A DNA stretch of 64,000 nt. Origin: Crocinitomix sp. GTDB taxonomy: Bacteria > Bacteroidota > Bacteroidia > Flavobacteriales_D > Crocinitomicaceae. The stretch's first letter is position 1, and each line of letters begins with the position of its first letter. This document shows positions 16,992 through 26,188 of this stretch, one piece after another. The translations under genes and the position numbers were made by a program. The notes beneath the pieces are model-generated. The model was not told the origin of the DNA, did not search any database, and worked only from the letters and a program-made list of their open reading frames with translations. Location of the stretch: contig WTCE01000033.1 in the NCBI GenBank assembly GCA_013138735.1, positions 1 to 64,000 on the forward strand, given 5' to 3'.

Positions 16992-19313
16992 ATGAATCTA
17001 AAATTATTTCTCTGCTTTTTGGTTATGCTAATTCATACCGTGTCGTTCGAACAAGGTGGATTGAATTGTGATACCAACAATCCAGAATCGCTCAATGAAT
17101 ATGTATTGAAAGAAGTAAATAAGCACCGCAAAAAGGCAAAAGTTCATCCACTTTATAACGATCCCTTATTATTGCCCGCAGCAAATGATCATGCCGGATA
17201 TATGTCTCGCAAAGATAAGCTCACCCATTATCAAAGAAATAAAGAAAAAAAAACACCAAAAAATCGGGTTGACTTTTATGGGGAACAATTCGCGGTAGTA
17301 GGAGAGAACTGTTTGCAAAATTGGCTAAAGATGGGCCGCAAACAAGATATTAAGAATTGTGAGGAATTAGCAAAGGTATTGGTCACGAGTTGGAGAAACT
17401 CACCGCCCCATTACGCCAATATGATCAGTGAGGATTATTCAACAACATATACTGCGGTCAAGATTAATGAAAAGGGAAAAATATATGCCTGTCAATTGTT
17501 TGGATCTGATGCGTATAAAAATAGTTACCGAGACAGTATCTTAACCTACGATTATAAACCAGCTAACGAAAGACGTTGTCGCAGATGTGATTCTAAACTG
17601 TTACGAGGAGCTGTTTATGTGATTGATGATAGTTTAATCATGTATCAGGGAGCAGCACCAATGTTCTTCCCAAAATATGAGCGCCGCCGACCAAGACCAA
17701 ACCGTTATGAGTATGGTATTGCTGCTGATATTGTTTTAAAAGAGCAGTATAGTTGCGATTCTAATATTGTATTCAATGGAAAAACTGCCGTTCGTGGAAT
17801 TCCGCTTGAACCAGTTTTTAAGAAAGATTTCAAAAAAGGAAGCAATATTTTTTTCTGGAAATTCATCTCGATTGAATTGGGTGTAGTGCCCGAGTGGATT
17901 GATCAAGATTATGAGGTCAATCTAACCGTAATAAACAATAATCGAACCTGCTTACCCATCATCTACAATATCTTGCCTACTGAGTTTCATGTGGATGTTA
18001 ATACCAACCTATACTTAGACAGTTTAGGGAAATATTATCTGGTACCAATTAAAGATTCTGTGGTTTATCGAATAAAATTTGGGAAGTCTGAAATTACCGC
18101 ACAAGATTCGTTATTGCGACCAATTAGGAGCTATGTATTTGATCATTTGGCGGAGTTGAAGTCGATTAGTGTCGTAGGGAAAGCAAGTATTGAAGGAAAT
18201 ACAGAGTCGAATGAATTGCTGTATAAGAATAGGGCACAAGTGCTTACTGAGCAACTAATTGGAGTAGGAATAGATTCAGCCCGAATCGCTATTTCAAGCC
18301 AAGAGAACTTTGAAGCCTTTAGAAAAGACATTGTCGATACGGATTATGCCTTTTTAAATGAGAAGACAAACACTGAAATAAAGGTAGAGGTGAATCAGAA
18401 ATATGCGGATGAACTGGAAAACTTATTGGCTGAGCACCGTTATGCAGAAGTGTCGATCTATACCGAGCGCTTTGAGAAAAGATCCTTTGACAAAGACACG
18501 GTCTATAAATTATTAAATCAATATGTAGCAAAAGATGATCGTGCGAATTGTAAAAAGATACAAGCAATTGAATATGGTTTATTAGGTGATCAAATTGTTT
18601 CTTTGGATGATTTAAGGTCCTTCAATTTTCCAATTAAAAAGGATTATGTGGAACTGCTTTGCGATCGTTATTTAATGATTTATGAAAATGATACCCTGAA
18701 TCCAAATAGGTTGTCAGAGTTTAAGGATTCCTTGGCCTCACTTCGTGCGTTAGATTATAAAAATCAAAAAATATGCACCAATCTAGCGATCCTTAATTAT
18801 GAGGATTGGATTGAATTGCCCTATCGTAAATCACGCAAGTATTATGATACTTTATTGAGCACTCAATATGTCGATAAAGTACTAAAATCGCGCATGATTT
18901 TGAATTATGCAAGCACATTAGATTGGCGATTGGCGCATAATCTGGTGTTCCCCAAAAAGTATCTATATAATAGTATCAAACCTACAATTAAACCAGCTAA
19001 ATTGGATATTCGTGAAACCTTTGAACTGGGCACTTATTACGCCTATTTCAGAGATTATCAGTATTCTTACCAATTAACTAAAAAGAAAGTGTATCGAGGA
19101 GGAACGGCTGATGAAACGGTCTTTTTTCTAAAGCTCATTTATTACTTAAACGAATCCTTATCTGACAAAACAGTGATCAAGCATTTTAAGCGAATTGCGC
19201 GAATGAAAGGGGATGAATTTTGTACCTACTTTAATTCGCCTTATATTAATTTCCAAATTATGGATGATCCTGAGATTCGAGAAATTTATTGCGAAATTTG
19301 TGGCGAAAATTAA
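16992..19313 (+). CDS. secreted CAP/SCP-domain protein with OmpA-like C-terminal part
   Basis: 773 residues. A signal peptide (LFLCFLVMLIHTVSFEQ) leads to a CAP domain at about residues 30-175. Visible are VLKEVNKHRKKAKVHPL, AANDHAGYM, GENCLQNW and SWRNSPPHYANMI, the last two being the usual CAP motifs with His and Glu. After a Cys pair (RRCRRCDS) and beta-rich linker, residues about 385-470 (IRSYVFDHLAELKSISVVGKAS, NRAQVLTEQLIGVGID) resemble the OmpA/MotB peptidoglycan-binding fold. The rest is helical. The fusion suggests an envelope protein. It overlaps the ECF sigma gene by TAATG. Confidence 0.75.
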   Translation: MNLKLFLCFLVMLIHTVSFEQGGLNCDTNNPESLNEYVLKEVNKHRKKAKVHPLYNDPLLLPAANDHAGYMSRKDKLTHYQRNKEKKTPKNRVDFYGEQFAVVGENCLQNWLKMGRKQDIKNCEELAKVLVTSWRNSPPHYANMISEDYSTTYTAVKINEKGKIYACQLFGSDAYKNSYRDSILTYDYKPANERRCRRCDSKLLRGAVYVIDDSLIMYQGAAPMFFPKYERRRPRPNRYEYGIAADIVLKEQYSCDSNIVFNGKTAVRGIPLEPVFKKDFKKGSNIFFWKFISIELGVVPEWIDQDYEVNLTVINNNRTCLPIIYNILPTEFHVDVNTNLYLDSLGKYYLVPIKDSVVYRIKFGKSEITAQDSLLRPIRSYVFDHLAELKSISVVGKASIEGNTESNELLYKNRAQVLTEQLIGVGIDSARIAISSQENFEAFRKDIVDTDYAFLNEKTNTEIKVEVNQKYADELENLLAEHRYAEVSIYTERFEKRSFDKDTVYKLLNQYVAKDDRANCKKIQAIEYGLLGDQIVSLDDLRSFNFPIKKDYVELLCDRYLMIYENDTLNPNRLSEFKDSLASLRALDYKNQKICTNLAILNYEDWIELPYRKSRKYYDTLLSTQYVDKVLKSRMILNYASTLDWRLAHNLVFPKKYLYNSIKPTIKPAKLDIRETFELGTYYAYFRDYQYSYQLTKKKVYRGGTADETVFFLKLIYYLNESLSDKTVIKHFKRIARMKGDEFCTYFNSPYINFQIMDDPEIREIYCEICGEN

Positions 19314-20572
19314 TGCCGAACTCCGAACTCATACCGCACCTTTTTAGAACAGAATTCACAAAAATTGTGGCTGTGTTGTGCAAAACTTATGGCTTTGCAA
19401 ACATTCAATTGGCAGAGGATTTGGTGAGCGAAACTTTCTTAAAAGCAACAGAGACGTGGGGATTAAAAGGATTGCCTGAGAATCCAACCGCATGGTTATA
19501 TACGGTGGCCAAGAATAAAACAAAAGACCATTTTAAACACACAGCTGTTTTTAATACAAAGGTCCGCCCTGATCTTAAATCCAATGCGGTTCACACGAGT
19601 TCTGATAATCTAGAAATTGATTGGTCTGAAACGAATATTGAAGACAGTCAATTGCAAATGTTATTTGCTGTTTGTAATCCGTTACTTTCTAATGAAGCTC
19701 AAATTGGACTTGCCTTGCGGATTCTTTGCGGATTTGGAGTAGATGAAATTGCGAGTGCTTTATTGACCACCAAAGCCACGATTAATAAGCGTCTTTACCG
19801 AGCCAAAGAAAAGTTTCGTGAAGCAAAAATTGAATTGGTTATGCCAGCTGATGAAGAGATTAATGAGCGGCTAAGTTCTGTTCTCTCCGTGATCTATTTA
19901 TTGTATAATGAAGGCTATTATTCCGCCTCTTCGGATAAAGCCATGCGAAAAGATTTATGTTTTGAGGCAATGCGTTTGCTTTTAGTGTTAATTAATAACC
20001 TACAAACAAATGATCCAATAGCAAATGCCTTGTTAGCCTTGTTCTGCTTTCATTCTTCGCGTTTTGATGCTAGAATAGATGCTAGCGGAGCGACAATATT
20101 GTACGAAGATCAGGATCAGTCGAAATGGGAACCGGAGTTGATACAACGCGGAGAGTATTATTTAAACGAGGCAGCGCAGGGGCCAATTTTGTCTAAATAT
20201 CATATAGAAGCATCTATTGCTTTTTGGCATACCAGAATTGAAATTGATGAAAAAGAAAAGTGGCATCAAATTTTACAGCTTTATAATCGTCTTTTGCAAA
20301 TTGAATATTCACCAATTATTGCATTGAACAGAACCTATGCGCTGTCAAAATCAGAAGGGAATGCCGTGGCATTGAAAGAGGCTTTGAAAATTAATTTGGC
20401 AGACAATCATCTTTATCATTCATTGCTTGCGGAATTGTATGTTAAAATAGATCCAATAAAACAATTAGAACAATTGCAAAAAGCGCTCGGCTTAGCAAAA
20501 AATGAGCATGATAAAATCGTTACATTGCAAAAGATTGAAAAGTTGAAGTCTAAAACTGAAACAAATGAATGA
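19313..20572 (+). CDS. ECF RNA polymerase sigma factor with C-terminal TPR domain (ECF42-type)
   Basis: 419 residues from the ATG at 19313, whose TAATG overlaps the CAP gene stop. A longer reading starts eight codons upstream with TTG. Sigma-2 region at about residues 20-80 (DLVSETFLKATETW, ENPTAWLYTVAKNKTKDHF) and sigma-4 at about 120-175 (LRILCGFGVDEIASALLTTKATINKRLYRAKEKF). The remaining 240 residues form the TPR-like extension characteristic of ECF42. ECF42 factors lack a classic anti-sigma factor; the tail is thought to control them. Coupled to the next gene by ATGA overlap. Confidence 0.9.
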   Translation: MPNSELIPHLFRTEFTKIVAVLCKTYGFANIQLAEDLVSETFLKATETWGLKGLPENPTAWLYTVAKNKTKDHFKHTAVFNTKVRPDLKSNAVHTSSDNLEIDWSETNIEDSQLQMLFAVCNPLLSNEAQIGLALRILCGFGVDEIASALLTTKATINKRLYRAKEKFREAKIELVMPADEEINERLSSVLSVIYLLYNEGYYSASSDKAMRKDLCFEAMRLLLVLINNLQTNDPIANALLALFCFHSSRFDARIDASGATILYEDQDQSKWEPELIQRGEYYLNEAAQGPILSKYHIEASIAFWHTRIEIDEKEKWHQILQLYNRLLQIEYSPIIALNRTYALSKSEGNAVALKEALKINLADNHLYHSLLAELYVKIDPIKQLEQLQKALGLAKNEHDKIVTLQKIEKLKSKTETNE

Positions 20573-20996
20573 GAATAAAATATTAAGTTTTGATAAAAAA
20601 TTTAAGGCACTCACCGGATGGAAAAAGTTCCGATATGTTATGGCTATTGGTGGTTTTGTGACAACTGGAGTATTCGCTTTTTTGCACTTAGGTTTCATAG
20701 AGGAAGACGCTACTTATCAAACTACGCCCTTTTTATCTCATCAAAACTTATGGATTGTAAACGGCATTATTGGCCTAGTATGTGGTGTTTTATTTGCGCC
20801 TAAAAAAAACATAATAGCGGCTTTATCTGGTTTAATAGCAGCTGCCGCAATTACTGGTGTAACGCTTTTATATTTACTCCCAAGAGACACAGTTTATATG
20901 GCCGAATTAGTAATTCCACTCCTAGCTGGATTTATTGGATTAGCCGTTTTTAAATCCTTGAATCGAAACTCAGATGATGAAAGTCCTGTTATTTAG
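20565..20996 (+). CDS. four-helix membrane protein coupled to the sigma factor
   Basis: 143 residues, starting inside the end of the sigma gene (8-bp overlap). After a cytosolic basic stretch there are about four transmembrane helices (MAIGGFVTTGVFAFLHLGF, LWIVNGIIGLVCGVLF, IIAALSGLIAAAAITGVTLLYLL, LVIPLLAGFIGLAVF). No motif of a known family. Tight coupling suggests it is part of the sigma factor's response or senses the membrane; this is inference. Confidence 0.65.
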   Translation: MNENKILSFDKKFKALTGWKKFRYVMAIGGFVTTGVFAFLHLGFIEEDATYQTTPFLSHQNLWIVNGIIGLVCGVLFAPKKNIIAALSGLIAAAAITGVTLLYLLPRDTVYMAELVIPLLAGFIGLAVFKSLNRNSDDESPVI

Positions 20997-21307
20997 AAGT
21001 TAGGCAATAGGCAAGGGTTATTAGGAATTGGTCAATAAGGAATAGTCAATTGGTAAAAGGAATAGAGTAAAGCCATTAGAACTGGTCAAATCGCATTACT
21101 CATAGCACACTTCGACGAGTTCAGCGACGCATTGATAATTGCACACTTCGACGAGCCATTAGATTAGCAATTCAAACTGCGTTGGGCGTTAAAAAAAAGT
21201 TAAAAGACCTAAATAATGAAGTCGTGGTGTAACGAATAGCTACTTTTGTAATATTAACGTATTACTTAAGCGTTTTAGATTTAATCCAACCCATGGACCT
21301 TTATTAG
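20997..21307. other. 311-bp gap with composite repeats and a promoter
   Basis: No gene seen. The left part repeats TTAGGCAATAGGCAAGG, GGTCAATAAGGAATAG and similar. GGTCAAATCGCATT lies at 21084-21097; CACACTTCGACGAG occurs at 21106 and again at 21142, the first followed by TTCAGCGACGCATTGATAATTG. The right part has AACTGCGTTGGGCG (21174-21187), an A-run, and a TACTTTTG box (21241-21248). Confidence 0.6.
21241..21248 (+). promoter_or_regulatory. candidate -7 box for the TonB-receptor-like gene
   Basis: TACTTTTG matches TAnnTTTG exactly, 59 bases before the ATG at 21308. No clear -33 TTG. Confidence 0.35.
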
Positions 21308-23686
21308 ATGATTCGAATTATTTTACTTTTACTTTGTTTGCAGACAAGCCTTCTTTTTTCGCAATCTACCAGAATCACTGGAACCATTGTAGCCGAGCAA
21401 GAATCGATAGCATTGGGGCAAATAACGTTGTTTTCTACAGCAGATTCAACACTTAGAAAGGGAAGCTATTTAGATAGCACTTACTTTACATTGCCATTGA
21501 ATGCAAATAAGGAAAAGGATTTTTATTTAAAAATTTCCGTCCCAACTTATTTAGATACCTTAATTTCTTTTCAAATCACGGATTCTGTAGTTGATTTGGG
21601 CGCAATTACTTTGGCAAAAAACTTGGATTTAGAAACAGTGGATGTGGTGTTTAGAAAGGAAATGTTTAAACGTACCATGGACGGAATCTCTGTCAATGTG
21701 GATGGTACAAACTTGCAAACTTTAGCTAATTTGTTTGAAGTGTTGAAGGCTTCTCCAAAATTGGTGTCTCCAGATGATGAGAGCATTGAAATTATTGGGC
21801 GAGGTAGTCCTTTGATCTTGATAGATAGACAAGCAATCATATCCAATGACGAATTAAAAGCAATTCCAGCAAGTCAAATTGAACGGATAGAGATTATTAC
21901 AAACCCTTCCGCGAAATATAAAGCGCAAGGCAGCAGCAATGGCGTAATCGAGGTGTTTACAAAAGATTTTCATTTAGAAGGATATAATATTACAGCGCGG
22001 GCTGAGGGCGGAATAAACACACAGCTTCAACCGTCAGCCGGTATGCATTTAGGGCTTAGTTTGAAAAAGAAGAAATTCTCAATGAATGGCTATTTAGGTG
22101 GAAGTTATCGGCAAACTTATGGCTTAAGTGAAGCAACTGGTTTTACAACAGATGATTCGAATCGTGGACTCTCATCATTTTCGGATAATTTTAATACGAA
22201 TTTATGGCAGTATTATAGCATCAAAACAGCCTATAAAATTAATGACAAGCAAAAAATATCCTTGGGATTAAATGGCTATGGTGGTGGCGGAGTTTCAAGC
22301 GATAATGCCACAACAGAATATTTAACGAATAATGAAGTAACTACTAGAAGTACCGCTTTCTCTGAAAGATCTTGGAAATGGTTAAATAACACCAGCTTTT
22401 TAAACTACACAATTGAAACAGATACAAATAATAGTAATCTTGAAATTAACTTGAATTATGTAAACAAAGTCAGTGCTAATGATGATGAAACAAATAGCCA
22501 ATTCGAATATTTAGAGTCAGGTGCCGAATCTGTTTTCGATATTAGAAATGAGTCAAGAGATATTCCTCAAATTGGAGAATTAAGAATAGTTTATGAACAC
22601 GTTTTTGATACTACGGGCTGGAAATTGAGTGGCGGAGGTTCGTACAGTTTATTGATAAATGGTAAGCGCTTTGACCGTTTCAATAACGCGGATGGAGAAT
22701 GGATAATTGATGAGGTATTCTCAAACTCCTATGACTATAAAGAAAACAACGGAGCTGCGTTTTTTGAAGTATCTAAAAAATGGGATAAAATTGGAATTAG
22801 AGCTGGGCTTCGTGCTGAGTATACTTCGTTAAATGGTTATAGTAATTCATTAGAGCAGCAGTTCATTGATTCCTCCTATATTTTGCCTTTTCCATCAGCA
22901 AGTATTTTATTTGAACCCAATGAAAAATTAGGAATTACTGTATTTTATGATGCAGGCATTAATCGTCCACAATTCTCAAGTTATGACCCCTTTATAAGAA
23001 AGCAGGATAGCTTGTCAATTGAGTACGGAAATCCTTATTTACGTCCTTCAAAGGAACATTCTGTAGGTCTTGATTTTGACTTGTTCTATGCCTATAATAT
23101 TTCCGTGAGTTATTCTTATAATGATGCACCAATTAGTTCAATATCCTTTGTGGATGATGCATCTTTTTTAACTGAAAGCACCCCTTGGAATGCTGAGTCA
23201 GAGCAAGGTTTGAGTGCTAGTTTTAGTATCCCATTAAAAACGGATTGGTTACAGGGTTGGAATTCCATTTGGGTGGATTATAGCAAATATAGTTTCTCTC
23301 CAATTTTTGGACGAGAAGATTTTTTTAATTTGACATATGGCGTGTACTCTTATCTCACATTTATTTTACCAAGAGATTTTAATATTATGAATCGGGTGCA
23401 CATCAATAAATGGGGTGGTGCCGATTCTGAAATGAACGCGAACTTCAATTGGGGCATGCGTTTCACGAAGAAATACAACGGGAATAAATTTAAAATTTTC
23501 GTGGATGTTGGAAATATAATTCCGCCTAAAAGAAAACGAACTGTCTATTCTGGTAATTTTCAGTATAGCAGTGTTTTTCAAAATCAATTCACAACTTTCA
23601 AACTCGGTTTATTCTATAAATTTGGACGGTTGAAGACAGACGCCCAAATCAAAGAATCAACTTCTGGTCAATCTGATCGATTGTAA
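21308..23686 (+). CDS. TonB-receptor-like outer membrane beta-barrel protein
   Basis: 792 residues. Signal peptide (MIRIILLLLCLQTSLLFSQ), then a carboxypeptidase-regulatory-like beta sandwich (TRITGTIVAEQESIALGQITLFS, about 22-110). A plug domain follows: DLETVDVVFRKEM, LILIDRQAI, IPASQIERIEIITNPSAKYKAQGSSNGVIE. That plug signature is typical of the OMP_b-brl_3 group. The rest is barrel, ending in a Phe/Tyr-rich strand (GLFYKFGR). No recognisable SusD partner is beside it, so it is not a SusCD polysaccharide pair; the substrate is unknown. Confidence 0.85.
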   Translation: MIRIILLLLCLQTSLLFSQSTRITGTIVAEQESIALGQITLFSTADSTLRKGSYLDSTYFTLPLNANKEKDFYLKISVPTYLDTLISFQITDSVVDLGAITLAKNLDLETVDVVFRKEMFKRTMDGISVNVDGTNLQTLANLFEVLKASPKLVSPDDESIEIIGRGSPLILIDRQAIISNDELKAIPASQIERIEIITNPSAKYKAQGSSNGVIEVFTKDFHLEGYNITARAEGGINTQLQPSAGMHLGLSLKKKKFSMNGYLGGSYRQTYGLSEATGFTTDDSNRGLSSFSDNFNTNLWQYYSIKTAYKINDKQKISLGLNGYGGGGVSSDNATTEYLTNNEVTTRSTAFSERSWKWLNNTSFLNYTIETDTNNSNLEINLNYVNKVSANDDETNSQFEYLESGAESVFDIRNESRDIPQIGELRIVYEHVFDTTGWKLSGGGSYSLLINGKRFDRFNNADGEWIIDEVFSNSYDYKENNGAAFFEVSKKWDKIGIRAGLRAEYTSLNGYSNSLEQQFIDSSYILPFPSASILFEPNEKLGITVFYDAGINRPQFSSYDPFIRKQDSLSIEYGNPYLRPSKEHSVGLDFDLFYAYNISVSYSYNDAPISSISFVDDASFLTESTPWNAESEQGLSASFSIPLKTDWLQGWNSIWVDYSKYSFSPIFGREDFFNLTYGVYSYLTFILPRDFNIMNRVHINKWGGADSEMNANFNWGMRFTKKYNGNKFKIFVDVGNIIPPKRKRTVYSGNFQYSSVFQNQFTTFKLGLFYKFGRLKTDAQIKESTSGQSDRL

Positions 23687-23770
23687 GGTAGGATTTGTTT
23701 AACAGAATTATAACAGCGCTTAACAATTCTATAACAGGCGGCTAATAACTAATTATTTAAATTAGCGTTG

Positions 23771-26188
23771 ATGAAATATCTCATAGCCCTATTCTTATTT
23801 CTTTCTGCTGGAGCTACACAGCTATTTGCACAAAATGATTTCACGAATGATACGCTTCATTATGAGGAGGGTACTTCTGTACACAATATTGATTTTTTTG
23901 GCCTTGAGCGCACCTTAAATTGGGATACAATTTATCAAAATTCTCAATTGAATAAAGTGGTTCTGAAATTTCACAATCACACGAATACACCAATTGAAAT
24001 AAAAAAGTTCTCCAGCGCGGAAGAAGTTGTTGTATGGGGAGTTTCGAACGAAAAAATGAGTATTCCACCCAATGGGGTTTTCGAAGTAAACGTTAGCCAT
24101 AATTTTAAGCATGGAGATTTTCAATCCAATTTTAATATAAAGTTTAAGCATTTAGGAAAGAAGCATCTCTTAACATTTCACACGTTTGGATTTGCAGAAG
24201 GGAATATAAATGGATTCAATACGGATGGGAAAAAACAGGGTAAATGGTTAGATATAAATGCGGAAGGCTATTTGAAACAATTATATGTGTATGAGAATGG
24301 CGAATTACATAAAAATGTGCGATACTTCTATTTTCCGACGGGTAAAATTCGATTGAAGATGGACTTGCTCAATCATTTGGACACATATTATCTTGAAACG
24401 GGTGAAATAGAGTTTGAAATGAGACCTGATTCTCGTATCGATTATTTCAAATCTGGTGTGGTCAAATCGATAGAGACAGATAGAAACGTATTTAGTTATA
24501 ATGAAGAAGGAAACCAAATCAAGTCGCGAAAACAACATTTATCAAAGGCGCTAAAGGAGTATCAAATGTTGTTAGAAGAAAGTTCTTATCCAAATGGAAA
24601 TATCGAAAAGCAAACTTATGCCAATGGGAAACAATTTCATTATTCAGAACAAGTTGCGGGATGTGTCATTCAACTTGTAGATGGCGAAGAAGGCCCTTTT
24701 CAAAGAGTTTTAGATTATGAGAATTGCGAACTAGCGGCAATTACCACCTCAAGTATTAATAATATTGATGGTACAGGAAAGAAACCGTATTCCATTTCAA
24801 AAGGTGAGTTTCAAAATGAAAAATTAATCAATGGACGCGTTGAACAGTATAACCATGCAGGAGAATTGAGCTTTACAGAGGAAATTAAAAGTAAACGACC
24901 AACCAAAGCAATATGGCTAGATGGAGTTAAATATAACGTCACGAATGCTGCTGGTAGAAAACAAGGCATGTGGATTTCTAACCAGTCAGAATGGGCGGAT
25001 TGGAGAAACAGTTTTAGTACTGAAATATTGGTCAAAGGGCATTATGAAAATGGTGTGCAACGAGATACTGTTTTTTACTATTATCCAGGCGGGAAACTCA
25101 AAGGGATTTCGATAAAAACATTCAACATTAAAAGTCCATCCACCATAAGTTACTATGAAAGTGGTAATATATCTGGTAAAACGTATTCCTATTATCAAGC
25201 CAATAAATATAGGTTTTACAAAATTGAAAAATATGACGATACTCCAAATACGACATTAAGCAGTATCAATATAAATGGCTATGAATTTGTTTATAATAAT
25301 GGCAGAATTCTTTCAAGACAAAGTCCAGTTCGCTATGTAGATAATGCAGCATCCTTACCTGAAAAAAATCGCGATCAATATACTTTAGCGACTGGGTCTT
25401 TCAAAAAAGGGTACCTCTACAATGGAAAGATTACGCATAAAAACGAGCAAAATGAATTATTAAAGACAGTTCGCGTTGTTGACGGGAAAGTCAATGGTGA
25501 TCGAATTTTAATTTTTGATGACCCTGCATTTGAAAATGAGTTATTGAGCAGAAAGTCTAAAGTAGATAGAGATCACAATGGTTACATCACAAGATCAGAA
25601 ATTGAAAATTTGAGAAAATTGGAAATACAAGGAAAATGGATTGAAAGCGTTACCGATTTTAAATACTTTAAGCAGTTAAGGGAATTGTATGTCAATGGCA
25701 GAAAAGTGAAGCCGGAAGTGCTAACACAGCCCATTGAACTTTTAAATCAAGTTCAACAATTGGCGCAATTAAGTAAAATTAGAGAACCCCGATATGATCC
25801 ATGGCCTATTACATACCCTGACCCTGATTACTGGATTGATGTGGAGCCTGAAATTGATTTTTATGTCATTCCAGATAAAGACCCCGAATTCCCTGGAGGA
25901 CCGGAAGCCATGATGCAGTTCATAAAAGATAATATTCGATATCCTGATTTAGATTCTAATTACAGACTTGAGGGGACAGTTTATGTTGGTTTCGTTGTAA
26001 ATAAGAATGGTACATTAGAACAGCTGAAAATATTAAAAGGAATTACTGATCTGGTTGATGAAGAAGCGCTACGTCTCGTTAAAAGCATGCAGCATTGGAT
26101 TCCTGGTGAACAGTCAGGGAATATCGTTAGAACCCGATTCGTAATACCAATTCGTTTTGAAGATCCAAAAAAAAGAGTAGTTGATTAA
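23771..26188 (+). CDS. secreted MORN-repeat protein with EF-hand and TonB C-terminal domain
   Basis: 805 residues from the ATG at 23771 (a TTG sits one codon before). Signal peptide (YLIALFLFLSAGATQLFA). Residues about 50-130 look like the DUF1573 Ig-like fold. Then come many YxxGxxxxG-type repeats (GFAEGNINGFNTDGKKQG, YENGELHKNVRYFYFPTGKI, YYPGGKLKG, YYESGNISGKTYSYY), as in MORN_2. An EF-hand, DRDHNGYITRSE, lies near residue 600. The last 100 residues (GTVYVGFVVNKNGTLEQLKILKG) form a TonB-C domain. It converges on the helicase gene with a 4-bp overlap. Confidence 0.8.
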   Translation: MKYLIALFLFLSAGATQLFAQNDFTNDTLHYEEGTSVHNIDFFGLERTLNWDTIYQNSQLNKVVLKFHNHTNTPIEIKKFSSAEEVVVWGVSNEKMSIPPNGVFEVNVSHNFKHGDFQSNFNIKFKHLGKKHLLTFHTFGFAEGNINGFNTDGKKQGKWLDINAEGYLKQLYVYENGELHKNVRYFYFPTGKIRLKMDLLNHLDTYYLETGEIEFEMRPDSRIDYFKSGVVKSIETDRNVFSYNEEGNQIKSRKQHLSKALKEYQMLLEESSYPNGNIEKQTYANGKQFHYSEQVAGCVIQLVDGEEGPFQRVLDYENCELAAITTSSINNIDGTGKKPYSISKGEFQNEKLINGRVEQYNHAGELSFTEEIKSKRPTKAIWLDGVKYNVTNAAGRKQGMWISNQSEWADWRNSFSTEILVKGHYENGVQRDTVFYYYPGGKLKGISIKTFNIKSPSTISYYESGNISGKTYSYYQANKYRFYKIEKYDDTPNTTLSSININGYEFVYNNGRILSRQSPVRYVDNAASLPEKNRDQYTLATGSFKKGYLYNGKITHKNEQNELLKTVRVVDGKVNGDRILIFDDPAFENELLSRKSKVDRDHNGYITRSEIENLRKLEIQGKWIESVTDFKYFKQLRELYVNGRKVKPEVLTQPIELLNQVQQLAQLSKIREPRYDPWPITYPDPDYWIDVEPEIDFYVIPDKDPEFPGGPEAMMQFIKDNIRYPDLDSNYRLEGTVYVGFVVNKNGTLEQLKILKGITDLVDEEALRLVKSMQHWIPGEQSGNIVRTRFVIPIRFEDPKKRVVD

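Noticed and set aside
21165-21195. AACTGCGTTGGGCGTT resembling an integron attC end (GTTRRRY)
   Set aside because: Only one half site is visible, there is no paired RYYYAAC site at the right distance, and no integrase is near. It is more likely part of the gap's repeats.
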